From NCBI RefSeq assembly GCF_003386285.1, contig NZ_QPNC01000033.1, forward strand, positions 37,970-101,969: a stretch of 64,000 bases of DNA. The letters run 5' to 3'. Below are positions 31,213-39,687 of the stretch, in pieces (the first letter of the stretch is position 1; each line of letters begins with the position of its first letter). The position numbers and the translations under genes were made by a program. This DNA comes from Nocardiopsis sp. FIRDI 009. GTDB taxonomy: Bacteria > Actinomycetota > Actinomycetes > Streptosporangiales > Streptosporangiaceae. Below the pieces are notes generated by a model. That model had not been told where the DNA came from. It ran no database searches and was given only the letters and a program-made list of their open reading frames with translations.

Positions 31213-32540
31213 AGTGCGTCGGCCTTTCCATCCGCGTCCCACACGGTCAGGGGGGTGAGTCCGTGCCGGGGGGACCACTCGGCGACCACGGTGCGGGGGT
31301 GGCCGCCGGTCAGGGCGAGGAGTCGCCAGGGCGAACCGGCGGCGAGGGGGAGCGCGGCGCCGGTGGGGTCGGCCAGGTGCCAGCCGCCGTCGTCGTCGTG
31401 GGCGGGGGCGGCCCGGTCCAGGACCACCGGCCAGGTGTCCCGCCAGGGGTCGACCGCGAGTGCCGCGGCGAAGGCGTCGAGCGCCTCGACCACCGTCGTG
31501 CCCCGTGGCGGGGGCGCGGGGCGGGGGTCGACGTCGGCCGTGGGGACCACGCGCTGGCCGTCCGGGTAGAAGGCGAGTTCCGTGTCCACCTCGGTCCCGA
31601 CGCGGAAGGGGGCGCGCGGCGCCTGCCCCGAGCGCGCGAAGCTCAGCGACAGGGCGAGGCGGCCGCTGTCCGCTCCCCGCAGCCACACGCGGTGGGCGGT
31701 CATGTCGCCCTCGGGTGTGGGGGTGTTCCGTTCCCCCAGGACGCACCAGGTGTCGCGGACGCGTTCCCCGTCGGCCAGGACCTCGTCCGCCCGGGTGGTG
31801 ATGCCGATCCGGGCGCGGACCACGCCGCGCGTGCGCTCGTCCAGGTCCTCCCCGGCGCGGTGGGCGCCGACCAGCAGGTGGAGCATGCTGAGGCGCTCCA
31901 GCAGGACCTCGGGCCAGCCGGTCGCCCGAACGGCGCCGGGCAGCTCGGCGACGGCGGAGGCCGCGCCGCCCGCCTTGGCGTCCACCAGGCGCTTGGCCAT
32001 GCGGTCCCAGTGGTCGTAGCGGTGCTTGGGCGCCTCGGCCAGTCCGGCGTCGATCTGGTCGTTGAGCCAGAGCCGGAGCTCGTCCATACCGCCAGCGACG
32101 GCCTTCTCCCGTTCCCTGAGCGTGGCCTCCGCCCGCTTGGGGTCGGCGGGCCCGGCCGCCTTCTTCGCCGCCTTGGCCCGGCGTGCGGCACGCCCGGCCA
32201 GCCAGGAGGCGACCCACTCGGGGCGCTCGTCCCGCGCGTCCACGTTCCCCTGGGCCCACAGGGCGAGCAGGGCGAGGACGTGTTTGCAGGGGATCTTGCG
32301 GCTGGGGCAGCTGCACTTGTAGGCGGGGCCGCCGTCACCGTCCAGGTGGGCGGCGGCGAGGTAGGGCTTGGCGCCGCTCCCCGCGCACTCGCCCCAGACC
32401 GCGGAGGCGGTGTCCGCGGGGCCGGTGATCACTCCGCTCCGGGGCCAGGAGCCCGTCTTGGCCACCTTGAGCGCCGCCTTGCGTGAGGGGGGATCCGGGG
32501 CCAGGGCCCAGACGTCGTCGGTACTCCATCGATCGCTCAC
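31209..32540 (-). CDS. SWIM zinc-finger protein
   Basis: This 443-residue protein is the first gene of the operon. The SWIM finger is Cys76-x-Cys78...Cys85-x-His87 in YKCSCPSRKIPCKH, a zinc site used for DNA or protein binding. A Lys/Ala-rich segment follows (AARRAKAAKKAA), then a mixed C-terminal domain ending in AEWSPRHGLTPLTVW. SWIM proteins can give target recognition; here it may direct the MoxR-VWA machine to nucleic acid or to a client. A clear promoter was not identified before its ATG. Confidence 0.8.
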   Translation of the reverse strand: MSDRWSTDDVWALAPDPPSRKAALKVAKTGSWPRSGVITGPADTASAVWGECAGSGAKPYLAAAHLDGDGGPAYKCSCPSRKIPCKHVLALLALWAQGNVDARDERPEWVASWLAGRAARRAKAAKKAAGPADPKRAEATLREREKAVAGGMDELRLWLNDQIDAGLAEAPKHRYDHWDRMAKRLVDAKAGGAASAVAELPGAVRATGWPEVLLERLSMLHLLVGAHRAGEDLDERTRGVVRARIGITTRADEVLADGERVRDTWCVLGERNTPTPEGDMTAHRVWLRGADSGRLALSLSFARSGQAPRAPFRVGTEVDTELAFYPDGQRVVPTADVDPRPAPPPRGTTVVEALDAFAAALAVDPWRDTWPVVLDRAAPAHDDDGGWHLADPTGAALPLAAGSPWRLLALTGGHPRTVVAEWSPRHGLTPLTVWDADGKADAL

Positions 32541-32935
32541 GTGGTCGACGCTACGGTCCGGTACCGACAGTCCGGGGCGGGGCGCCGGCCGCCCCGCGCA
32601 CGAGGCGGGGAAGGGGGCGCGGAACGGCGGAAAAGGAATACAACGGCGGAAATATCAGAATTCACGGCCCGCCCGATCCACCGCCCCGGGAAAACCCCGA
32701 CGCACGTTTCCGTGAACTGTTGAGGAAGGACGGGAATCCCCTCTAGAATTCCACGACCAGGGCGGACATCCCCGTTTTCCGCCGTGTCCGGGACGCCCAC
32801 CCCCGAAAGGTCCGCGCGCCCGCACGGCCCCGCCCCGACGTCCGGTCGGGTCCGCCCACCCCTCCCGTCACCCCGACGACGTTTCTTCTCCTCGAAGGGA
32901 GGGAGGCGGCCCGGCGCCCCGGGGCCGCGCACCCG
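32541..32935. other. Intergenic region between SWIM operon and P450 gene
   Basis: These 395 bp separate divergent genes and should hold both promoters. Moderately AT-rich patches occur at 32630-32665 and 32725-32755 (including TCTAGAATTCC), but I cannot assign -35/-10 pairs. The start of the P450 gene lacks a close ribosome-binding site; a GGGAGGGAGG run lies about 28 bp upstream. Confidence 0.4.
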
Positions 32936-34345
32936 ATGACGACCATCCGAACGGACGGCGGCGACCCCGCCCCGTCCGCCTCGCGCTGCCCGTACCAGCT
33001 CACCCGTCTGCACGGGCCCCTGCCCGACACCGGGCTCGACGGGCTCTGGGAGCGGTTGCGCGAACGCCACGGCGCGGTCGCCCCGGTGGAGCTGGAGGAC
33101 GGTGTCCGCGCGTGGGTCCTGCTGGGCTATCACGAGAACCTCACGGTCCTGCGGAACCAGCGGCTGTTCTCCAGGGACACCCGCCGCTGGCGCGAGGTGG
33201 TCGAGGGCCGTGTCGACCTGGCCACCTCCCGACCCACCCTGTCCTGGCGGCCCAACGCCCTGTACACCGACGGCGCAACGCACACGCGGCTGCGCGCCCC
33301 CATCGTGGACGCCCTGTCCAGAGTGGATCTGGCCGCGACCGAGCGGGTGGTCCGCCGCATCGCCGACGACCTGGTCGACGCCTTCGTCACGCGGGGCCGG
33401 GCCGACCTCATCGCGGAGTTCGCCGCCCCGCTGCCGGTCCTGGTGGTCAACCGCCTGTACGGGCTGCCCGACAGCTACGGCCACATGCTCGGCGACCTGA
33501 CCTCGATCGTCTTCGAGGAGGACGCCAAGCGGGGCGCGGACGCGGTGTCGCGGATCCAGCAGTACTTCGCCGGCCTGGTGGTGCGCAAGCGGGAGCGGCC
33601 CGGTGAGGATCTCGTGTCGTGGATGCTGGCGCACCCGGCGGGGCTCAGCGACCACGAGGTCGCCCACCAGGCCGCGCTGATCAACAACGCCAGCCACCAG
33701 CCGACCACACACCTCATCGGCAACACCATGCGCACCCTGCTCACCAACCCCCGGCTCCGGCAGGCCCAGGCCGACGCGTGCGTGTCGGTCCAGGACCTCC
33801 TGGACCACGTGATGTGGACGGACATGCCGTTCCAGCTCATCGCCGCCCGCTTCGCCCTGCAGGACGTGCGGATCGGGGACGCCGACGTGCGGGCGGGCGA
33901 CGCCCTGCTGATCGGTTTCGCCCCCGCGCACCGCGACCCCGCGGTCCGGCCCGCCTCGGAGCACGGGACCTCGGGGGTGGTCAGCGGCAACCGCGCGCAT
34001 CTGATGTTCGGGGCGGGGCCGCACGCCTGCCCGGCGCGGGAGCTGGCGCGGATGATCACGGCCGTCGCCGTCCGCACGCTCAACGAACGGCTCACCGGGC
34101 TGCACCTGGCCGTCCCGCCCGAGGAGCTGCGCGCGGTCCCCTCGGTGTTCGTCCGGGGGCTGCGCGAACTGCCCGTCGCCTTCGTCCCCGGCGAACCCCT
34201 GCGACGGGTCGAGCCCGAGGCCACGGAGCCGCGGCGCGGATCCCAGCTCCCCGCGCCCCGCCCGGAGCCGGACGCGGGACGCCGCGAACCGGACCTGCTC
34301 GACCGCCTCCTGTCCTGGTGGCGGGGTCCGCGCCAGCGGGGTTGA
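32936..34345 (+). CDS. CYP157-like cytochrome P450 lacking the ExxR motif
   Basis: This 469-residue P450 has the heme loop FGAGPHACPARE with Cys365. The K-helix reads Asp290-His-Val-Met293 instead of ExxR, and the I-helix reads NNASHQPTT (250-258) instead of AGxDTT. These two departures are known from the CYP157 family of streptomycetes, where the proteins are usually encoded in conservons with a sensor kinase and small GTPase. No such genes are adjacent here. The C-terminus has an extra ~60 residues rich in Pro/Arg. Monooxygenase activity is uncertain given the altered helices. Confidence 0.85.
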   Translation: MTTIRTDGGDPAPSASRCPYQLTRLHGPLPDTGLDGLWERLRERHGAVAPVELEDGVRAWVLLGYHENLTVLRNQRLFSRDTRRWREVVEGRVDLATSRPTLSWRPNALYTDGATHTRLRAPIVDALSRVDLAATERVVRRIADDLVDAFVTRGRADLIAEFAAPLPVLVVNRLYGLPDSYGHMLGDLTSIVFEEDAKRGADAVSRIQQYFAGLVVRKRERPGEDLVSWMLAHPAGLSDHEVAHQAALINNASHQPTTHLIGNTMRTLLTNPRLRQAQADACVSVQDLLDHVMWTDMPFQLIAARFALQDVRIGDADVRAGDALLIGFAPAHRDPAVRPASEHGTSGVVSGNRAHLMFGAGPHACPARELARMITAVAVRTLNERLTGLHLAVPPEELRAVPSVFVRGLRELPVAFVPGEPLRRVEPEATEPRRGSQLPAPRPEPDAGRREPDLLDRLLSWWRGPRQRG

Positions 34346-34656
34346 GCCCGGCGGGGCGTCCCGGGCGGGGCGCCCGTGGCGGGGGGTCGGGCACCGCCGC
34401 CGAACCGGCCGGTCGGTCGGACTGGTGATCACACGGATTCCATTTCATCGAAACGACACCATAGTGAAACCAGGCACAGAAAGGAGAAACCCGACCAGCA
34501 CCCCCGACGAACCCCGGGGCACGGAATCCGACATTCCCCCGCGAAGCCCCAGAAGAACACCGAATACGGACGGCGCGACCGTTTTTCGGCAACGGACGAA
34601 CCCCCCGGAGCGCGGCCTTGTCCCGCGTTTCCCCGCTGCACGAAAAGGACACCGAC
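34346..34656 (+). promoter_or_regulatory. Upstream region of the cutinase gene
   Basis: These 311 bp lie between the P450 stop and the cutinase start. An inverted TTTCA...TGAAA pair (34444-34468) lies in an AT-richer segment and may be the control region. A strong AAAGGAG at 34480-34486 has no start codon at a suitable distance. No gene is supported here. Confidence 0.35.
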
Positions 34657-35595
34657 GTGCGAACGAAGACCCCCCGTTCCCCCATCGACACGACCGCCGA
34701 CGGCACCGCCCGCTCCTGGGCGGGCCGCGTCGTCGCGAGGGCGGCCCTGGCCGTGGCCCTGACCCTGGGCGCGGCCGGAGGGCTGGCCGCCCCCGCCCAG
34801 GCCGCCGACAACCCCTACGAGCGCGGCCCGGACCCCACGGAGGAGAGCGTCACCGCCGTGCGCGGCCCCTTCGACACCGACACGACCAGTGTGTCGTCCC
34901 TGGTGTGGGGCTTCGGCGGCGGCACGATCTACTACCCCACCGACACCAGCGAGGGCACCTTCGGCGGCGTGGTGATCGCCCCCGGGTACACGGCGAGCCA
35001 GTCGTCGATGTCCTGGTACGGGCACCGGATCGCCTCACAGGGCTTCGTGGTGTTCACCATCGACACCAACACCCGGTACGACCAGCCCGACAGCCGGGGC
35101 CGTCAGATCGACGCCGCCCTGGACTACCTGGTGGACCGCAGTGACGTGGCGAACCGGGTGGACGGCGACCGCCTGGCCGTGATGGGCCACTCGATGGGCG
35201 GCGGCGGCACGCTGGCCGTCGCGGAGGACCGCCCGGAGATCCAGGCGGCGATCCCGCTCACGCCCTGGCACACCCAGAAGGACTGGTCGGACGTGGAGGT
35301 GCCGACGCTGGTCATCGGCGCCGAGGACGACACGATCGCTCCGGTCTGGTCGCACTCCATCCCGTTCTACGAGAGCCTGGACTCCGACTTGGACTCGGCC
35401 TACCTGGAGCTGCGCGGCGCGAGCCACTTCGCGCCGAACTTCTCCGACACGACGATCGCCCGGTTCAGCATCTCCTGGCTGAAGCGGTTCGTCGACGACG
35501 ACCTGCGGTACGAGCAGTTCCTGTGCCCGCCGCCCAGGACCGGCTGGGGTACGGACTTCTCGGACTACCGGGACTCCTGCCCGCACGGCTCCTGA
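34657..35595 (+). CDS. Secreted cutinase / polyester hydrolase (TfCut2 and PET-hydrolase type)
   Basis: The 312-residue precursor has a signal peptide ending at AQA (residue ~50), then ADNPYERGPDPT, the start of mature Thermobifida cutinases. The triad is Ser179 in GHSMGGGG, Asp225 in GAEDDTIAP and His257 in GASHFAP; the Ser-Asp (46) and Asp-His (32) spacings equal those of TfCut2. TPWH and a C-terminal Cys pair (FLCPPP, DSCPHG) are also conserved. Such enzymes hydrolyse cutin and synthetic polyesters, including PET. The GTG start has AAAAGGAC six bases upstream and gives a sensible signal peptide; the gene is monocistronic. Confidence 0.92.
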   Translation: MRTKTPRSPIDTTADGTARSWAGRVVARAALAVALTLGAAGGLAAPAQAADNPYERGPDPTEESVTAVRGPFDTDTTSVSSLVWGFGGGTIYYPTDTSEGTFGGVVIAPGYTASQSSMSWYGHRIASQGFVVFTIDTNTRYDQPDSRGRQIDAALDYLVDRSDVANRVDGDRLAVMGHSMGGGGTLAVAEDRPEIQAAIPLTPWHTQKDWSDVEVPTLVIGAEDDTIAPVWSHSIPFYESLDSDLDSAYLELRGASHFAPNFSDTTIARFSISWLKRFVDDDLRYEQFLCPPPRTGWGTDFSDYRDSCPHGS

Positions 35596-35610
35596 CCCCG
35601 TCCCGCCCAC

Positions 35611-35647
35611 GGGGGCGGCGGACCGCGCGCAGCGGTCCGCCGCCCCC
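35611..35647. terminator. Perfect 16-bp bidirectional terminator
   Basis: GGGGGCGGCGGACCGC and its exact complement flank a five-base loop between the convergent cutinase and DUF397 genes. It is one of the strongest hairpins in the window. Confidence 0.75.
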
Positions 35648-35675
35648 TCGCCGTGTCGGACGGGTCCCGGGACCG

Positions 35676-35855
35676 CTATCCGACGGAATCGGCCTTGAGG
35701 TCCCCGAGGAAGGAGCCCCACTCGGGGAGGGTGAAGCTCAGGTGGCCGAGTTCCCGGTTCTGCGTGTCGCGCATGAGGACGGAGTCCGACATCTCCTTGA
35801 CCTCAACGCATCGAACATCGGTCGCGCTGTAAGAGGATTTGTGCCATTCGTTCAC
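35676..35855 (-). CDS. DUF397 protein
   Basis: This 59-residue protein has the family pattern W-x-KSSYS (EWHKSSYSATD), CVEV, V-x-RD and a closing Trp-x-x-Phe (PEWGSFLGDL). The GTG start overlaps the XRE regulator stop by 4 bp. DUF397 proteins are encoded next to XRE/DUF5753 regulators across actinobacteria and appear to form antagonistic or antitoxin-like pairs with them. Confidence 0.85.
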   Translation of the reverse strand: MNEWHKSSYSATDVRCVEVKEMSDSVLMRDTQNRELGHLSFTLPEWGSFLGDLKADSVG

Positions 35856-36658
35856 AGTACGTCCCTCAGTGCCTTGATCTTGTGCAACGAGTCGTTCGGA
35901 GAAAGTGCCCATACCTGCAGCCTGTTGTATGCGGACTCCAGTTTCCGCACGTACCTGGCCTCACTCGTCATGTGTCCGCCGATGCAGTGTTCGGTACACA
36001 CAATAGGACTTTGGTCCTCAATGTATACCAGCCAGAAGGCGCCGACGGTCCACGCGAAGTCACTGATCCCCTCCGGAAGGACCTGGAGGGTGAGCCCCTC
36101 GGTCTGCGACTCCTGGATCAGCCTCTCCAGTTGTTCCCGCATCGTCTCGGCCCCGCCCACCAGGCGGGTGAGGACGAACTCCGGGATGACGACGCTCAGC
36201 CGGAGATCCTCGTTCTCCCGCAGGAGCCGCCGCCACGCCTGCCGCATTCCGACGGTCTTCTCCAGGCTCTCCCGGTCGATGTTCGGAACCGAGTGGGACG
36301 TGATGATCCGCGCGTAGCTCTCGGTCTGGAGGAAACCGGGGAGGACAAAGGGGTGGAAGAACCTTATCTCGGTCGCTTCCTTCTCATACTCGTCCGGCTG
36401 CTCGTACCAGGAGCCGCTTTCCGAACGCGCGACGTCCCGCCACATCCTGAGCAACGCGCCCCTTGTACCGAGTTCCCGGTCCAGAGCCTCGACAATTCCG
36501 ACATTGGGCACCCGAACCGCGCGCTCGATCTTGCTGTGGTACGTGGCCGAGTACGTGGTCAGCCGGGCGAGGCGGTCAAGGGAGAGGTTCGCCTGGGTGC
36601 GGAGACGACGGACGTGCTTGCCGAACTCGACCCAGGCGGGCTTCGGTCGGTCCACCAT
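35852..36658 (-). CDS. XRE-family regulator with DUF5753 domain
   Basis: This 268-residue protein has a helix-turn-helix at residues ~8-65 (EFGKHVRRLRTQANLSLDRLARLTTYSATYHSKIE), then the DUF5753 ligand-like domain (PGFLQTESYARII, VLPEGISDFAWTVGAFWLVY). It is the WhiJ-type partner of the DUF397 gene that follows. Such pairs influence development and antibiotic production in Streptomyces. Codon use is less GC-extreme than in the neighbours, consistent with an accessory, mobile family. It is divergent from the hypothetical gene at 36767. Confidence 0.88.
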   Translation of the reverse strand: MVDRPKPAWVEFGKHVRRLRTQANLSLDRLARLTTYSATYHSKIERAVRVPNVGIVEALDRELGTRGALLRMWRDVARSESGSWYEQPDEYEKEATEIRFFHPFVLPGFLQTESYARIITSHSVPNIDRESLEKTVGMRQAWRRLLRENEDLRLSVVIPEFVLTRLVGGAETMREQLERLIQESQTEGLTLQVLPEGISDFAWTVGAFWLVYIEDQSPIVCTEHCIGGHMTSEARYVRKLESAYNRLQVWALSPNDSLHKIKALRDVL

Positions 36659-36766
36659 GTACCGACCCTGTCAAGAATTCGGTACTGACGTGTATGGAAC
36701 TGCCCAGAGCGTGATCTCTTTGTATCCTCCCTTCCCTCGCGTCGGCGCGGGTGCGAACCTCTCAGC

Positions 36767-37147
36767 ATGACCAGTACACGCACCGACGCGGAAGGGACCG
36801 CCCCGTGGGAGGCCCGAGACCGGTGGGCGCGCCTGCCGGACGGCCCGGGCACGGGGCTCCGCACCGCGGCGACGTACGGCGCGCTGGCCGTCCGCCGGGA
36901 CGAGGCGCTCAAGGAGCTGTACGCCGCCCTGCGGCGGGCCGACGTCCCCGGCACCAGACTCGACCTCTACGGCGAACCGGCGGTCTACACCCGAGGCACA
37001 CGCACCCGGGTCCTCGGCCGGTACTTCCTCACCCAGCGCGTCCTCGGCGACGGCTCCGTCCTGGAGACGGGTTCGGTGCCCGTCCGGTGCACCGACGCCG
37101 CGGTCGACCTCGTCCGCGACCTGGCCTCGCCCCGCCGCGTCGCCTGA
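36767..37147 (+). CDS. Hypothetical protein, 126 aa
   Basis: This small soluble protein has no motif I recognise. It is mixed alpha/beta with TRLDLYGEPAVYTRGTRTRVLGRYFLTQ in the middle. It starts 108 bp from the divergent XRE regulator and ends in a strong hairpin, so it may be that regulator's target. Coding potential is supported by codon bias, a defined start and the terminator. Confidence 0.6.
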   Translation: MTSTRTDAEGTAPWEARDRWARLPDGPGTGLRTAATYGALAVRRDEALKELYAALRRADVPGTRLDLYGEPAVYTRGTRTRVLGRYFLTQRVLGDGSVLETGSVPVRCTDAAVDLVRDLASPRRVA

Positions 37148-37159
37148 ACCGCGAAGGGC

Positions 37160-37187
37160 GGCGGCCCGGGAGGGTTCCCGGGCCGCC
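37160..37187. terminator. Perfect 12-bp bidirectional terminator
   Basis: GGCGGCCCGGGA and TCCCGGGCCGCC flank a four-base loop between convergent genes (the 126-aa protein and the ABC transporter binding protein). Confidence 0.7.
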
Positions 37188-37196
37188 GTGTCCCTG

Positions 37197-37225
37197 TGGG
37201 CCTCCGCTGCGCTTCGGACCGGGTT
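37197..37225. repeat. Dispersed 29-bp repeat, copy 1
   Basis: Starts GGGCCTCCGCTGCGCTTCGG from 37198 and ends CCGGGTT. The copy at 51328-51356 is identical at 27 of 29 bases. Both copies lie just beyond a gene end, between convergent genes. No known element was recognised. Confidence 0.6.
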
Positions 37226-37249
37226 GCGGCGACCCCGGGGGTGGGCGTG

Positions 37250-38575
37250 TCAGTCGTGGAAGTCCAGCTCCTCGGGCGAGAGCCGCGCGAAGTCGGGCTC
37301 CTCGACGGGGCCGCCGGAACGGTCGGTCACCCGCGGCCCCTGGACCATCTCGATGTCGTCACCGGCCGAGTACTGGACCACGTACACGCCCTGGTGGCCG
37401 CCGTGGTCGTCGCCGGACGAACTGAACGGGACGAGCCCGGGACCGCGCCACTCCTGGGTCTCCAGCGCGTCGATGAGCGACTGACGGGTGAGGTCCTCCC
37501 CCGCCGACTTCAGGACCTGCGCGAACATCACCGCCTGGGTCATCCCGAACAGGTGCGTGTTGGTCAGCGGACCGCCGTCCCCGTACTCCTCGTGCACCTC
37601 GATGAAGAACTGGGACCACTCGTCCTCGGTGTCCTCCACCCTGGGCAGGTAGCTGGTGATGAGCAGCCCGTCCAGAAAGGCGTCCGCGGGCACCTCCTCG
37701 GCGTCGCTGCCCTCGGTGAACCGGGCGAGCAGCCCCTGGAGGGTCGCGGTGTCGCCGCCGATGCTGGACACCACCCACTGCGGCTCGTAGCCGATGCTCG
37801 CCGCCTCCAGCAGCGCCAGCGCGACGAAGGCCGGGATGCACGAGCACACGACCACCTCGGCGCCGGAGCGCTCCAGCTCGGCGATCTGCGACCCCAGGTC
37901 GGTCACCTCCGTCTCGTAGTGCTCCCGCGCCACGACCTCCTCACTGAGGTACTGGTCGAGCCCGGCCTGGGCGTCGACGCCGATGTCGTCGTTCTGGTAC
38001 AGGTAGCCGACGCTCTGCCCGGCGAAGTTCTCGGCGACGTACTCGCCCTGGATCTTCGCCTCCTTCGTGTAGTCCGTCTGCCACCCGTAGGTGAGCGGGT
38101 GCTCCTCCGGGTTGTTCCACGCCAGGGCGCCCGAGGACGGGAACACGTCGGGAACGCCCTCGTCGTTCAGGTAGTCCAGGACACCGGTGTGCGTCGGGGT
38201 GCCCAGACCGCCGACCATCGCGAAGATCTCGTCCTCGATCACCAGTTCCCGGGTCACATCGATCGTCTGGGCCGGGTCGTAGGCGTCGTCCTCGGCGCGG
38301 TAGTCGATCCGCCGCCCGTTCACCCCTCCCTGGTCGTTGACGTAGTCGAACACGGCGGCCGCGCCCTGCGAGACCGCCGCGTAACCGGGGGCTGCGGGTC
38401 CGGTCAGCGGTTGGTGGCTGCCGATGACGACGGCGTCGTCCGTGACGCCCGGGGCGACGTCCAGGTCGACGGCGTCGGTCTCGGCGACCTCACCGGCGCC
38501 GGTGCACGCGGTGGCCAGCAGGGCCAGGGTCAGGGCCGCCGACGTGGCGGCCGTCGTTCCTCTGCGGATACGCAT
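37250..38575 (-). CDS. Branched-chain amino acid/amide-type ABC transporter substrate-binding lipoprotein
   Basis: This 441-residue lipoprotein has a signal peptide ending in LLATAC (Cys24 lipidated), then a type I periplasmic-binding fold (DDAVVIGSHQPLTGPAAPGYAAVSQG, GGVNGRRIDY, YQNDDIGVDAQAGL). It is encoded after the two permease and two ATPase genes and would give the transporter its specificity. Branched-chain amino acids, urea or short amides are the usual ligands of this family; which one applies here cannot be read. Confidence 0.85.
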   Translation of the reverse strand: MRIRRGTTAATSAALTLALLATACTGAGEVAETDAVDLDVAPGVTDDAVVIGSHQPLTGPAAPGYAAVSQGAAAVFDYVNDQGGVNGRRIDYRAEDDAYDPAQTIDVTRELVIEDEIFAMVGGLGTPTHTGVLDYLNDEGVPDVFPSSGALAWNNPEEHPLTYGWQTDYTKEAKIQGEYVAENFAGQSVGYLYQNDDIGVDAQAGLDQYLSEEVVAREHYETEVTDLGSQIAELERSGAEVVVCSCIPAFVALALLEAASIGYEPQWVVSSIGGDTATLQGLLARFTEGSDAEEVPADAFLDGLLITSYLPRVEDTEDEWSQFFIEVHEEYGDGGPLTNTHLFGMTQAVMFAQVLKSAGEDLTRQSLIDALETQEWRGPGLVPFSSSGDDHGGHQGVYVVQYSAGDDIEMVQGPRVTDRSGGPVEEPDFARLSPEELDFHD

Positions 38576-38590
38576 CGGTGTTCTCCTTCG

Positions 38591-39682
38591 TCAGGGGGTG
38601 GGCGCGGACGCGGAGGACCCGCGTCGCGAGATGAGGCGCTGGACCAGTCCCTGGATCCCCAGGGGCCAGAAGCGCAGGACGAGGATGAGGACGACGCCGA
38701 AGAACACCACGGGGAGGTTGTTCTCGACGTCGCGCCCGAGGTCGAGGGCGCCGGCCAGGTCCGACGCCCACACCTCCAGGTAGACGAGGGCGAGGGCGGC
38801 CCAGAGGGCGCCCCACATGCTGCCGATCCCGCCCAGGACCAGGGCGGCGATCAGGCTCAGGGACAGCGCGAGCGTGAAGCTGCCGGGGGTGACGGTGCCC
38901 AGCACGTAGGCCTGGAGGCCCCCGGCCAGACCGCCCGCGGTGGAGGCGATGACGAACGCGGCCACCTTGGTCGAGCCGACCGGGACGCCCGACATGGCCG
39001 CGGCGGTCTCGTCGTCGCGGACGGCCCGCATCCGCCTGCCCAGGCGTCCGGAGGAGATCGTGGCCAGCACGGTGAGGGCCAGCAGCACGGTCGTCCACAC
39101 GACCAGGGCCCGCCAGTCGCTGGTGCTGACGATCCCCTGCAGGAAGGGCGGCGCCCCCGCCGTCCGGATGTTGAGTCCGTTGCTGCCGCCGAGGAACTCG
39201 TGGTAGCGGTGGGCCAGCCCGGGCAGCCCCACGGCGAGGATGAGCGTGGCACCCGCCAGGTAGGGGCCGTGCAGCCGGGCCGTCGCGGTGCCGACCGCGA
39301 CCCCCGCCACCGCGGACACGGCGACGACGATCGCCAGGTTGGCGGCCAGCGGCAGCATGGGCTGGTGCAGGACCAGCAGCGCCATGCCGTAGGCGCCGAT
39401 CATCAGAAACGCGCCGTGGCCGAGCGAGATCTGGCCGCTGCCGCCGACCAGGAGTTGGAGTCCCGCGATGGCCAGCAGGGTGTACCCCACCGCGGCGAAC
39501 CGCAGTGCGGCCAGGTCTCCGGTGACGAGCACCAGGCCGCACACCCCGGTGAGCGCGAGTACGGCCAGGAGCAGGTGGCGCAGGGGCGCGGGCAGGGCGC
39601 GCCAGCGCCCGGCGGGGCTGGTCGGCGCGGTCGGGGTGGGAACGGGGGCGCGCTCGGCGCGCTCGCGGGTGGGTGAGGTCAC
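38591..39682 (-). CDS. livM: ABC transporter permease, LivM type
   Basis: This 363-residue membrane protein has about ten hydrophobic segments. GQISLGHGAFLMIGAYG, RLHGPYLAGATLILAVGLPGL and GGIGSMWGALWAA are conserved LivM segments. The GTG start lies five bases after the livH stop and uses an AAAGG ribosome-binding site that overlaps livH's end. It forms the membrane channel with LivH. Confidence 0.88.
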   Translation of the reverse strand: MTSPTRERAERAPVPTPTAPTSPAGRWRALPAPLRHLLLAVLALTGVCGLVLVTGDLAALRFAAVGYTLLAIAGLQLLVGGSGQISLGHGAFLMIGAYGMALLVLHQPMLPLAANLAIVVAVSAVAGVAVGTATARLHGPYLAGATLILAVGLPGLAHRYHEFLGGSNGLNIRTAGAPPFLQGIVSTSDWRALVVWTTVLLALTVLATISSGRLGRRMRAVRDDETAAAMSGVPVGSTKVAAFVIASTAGGLAGGLQAYVLGTVTPGSFTLALSLSLIAALVLGGIGSMWGALWAALALVYLEVWASDLAGALDLGRDVENNLPVVFFGVVLILVLRFWPLGIQGLVQRLISRRGSSASAPTP

Positions 39683-39687
39683 GGCGG

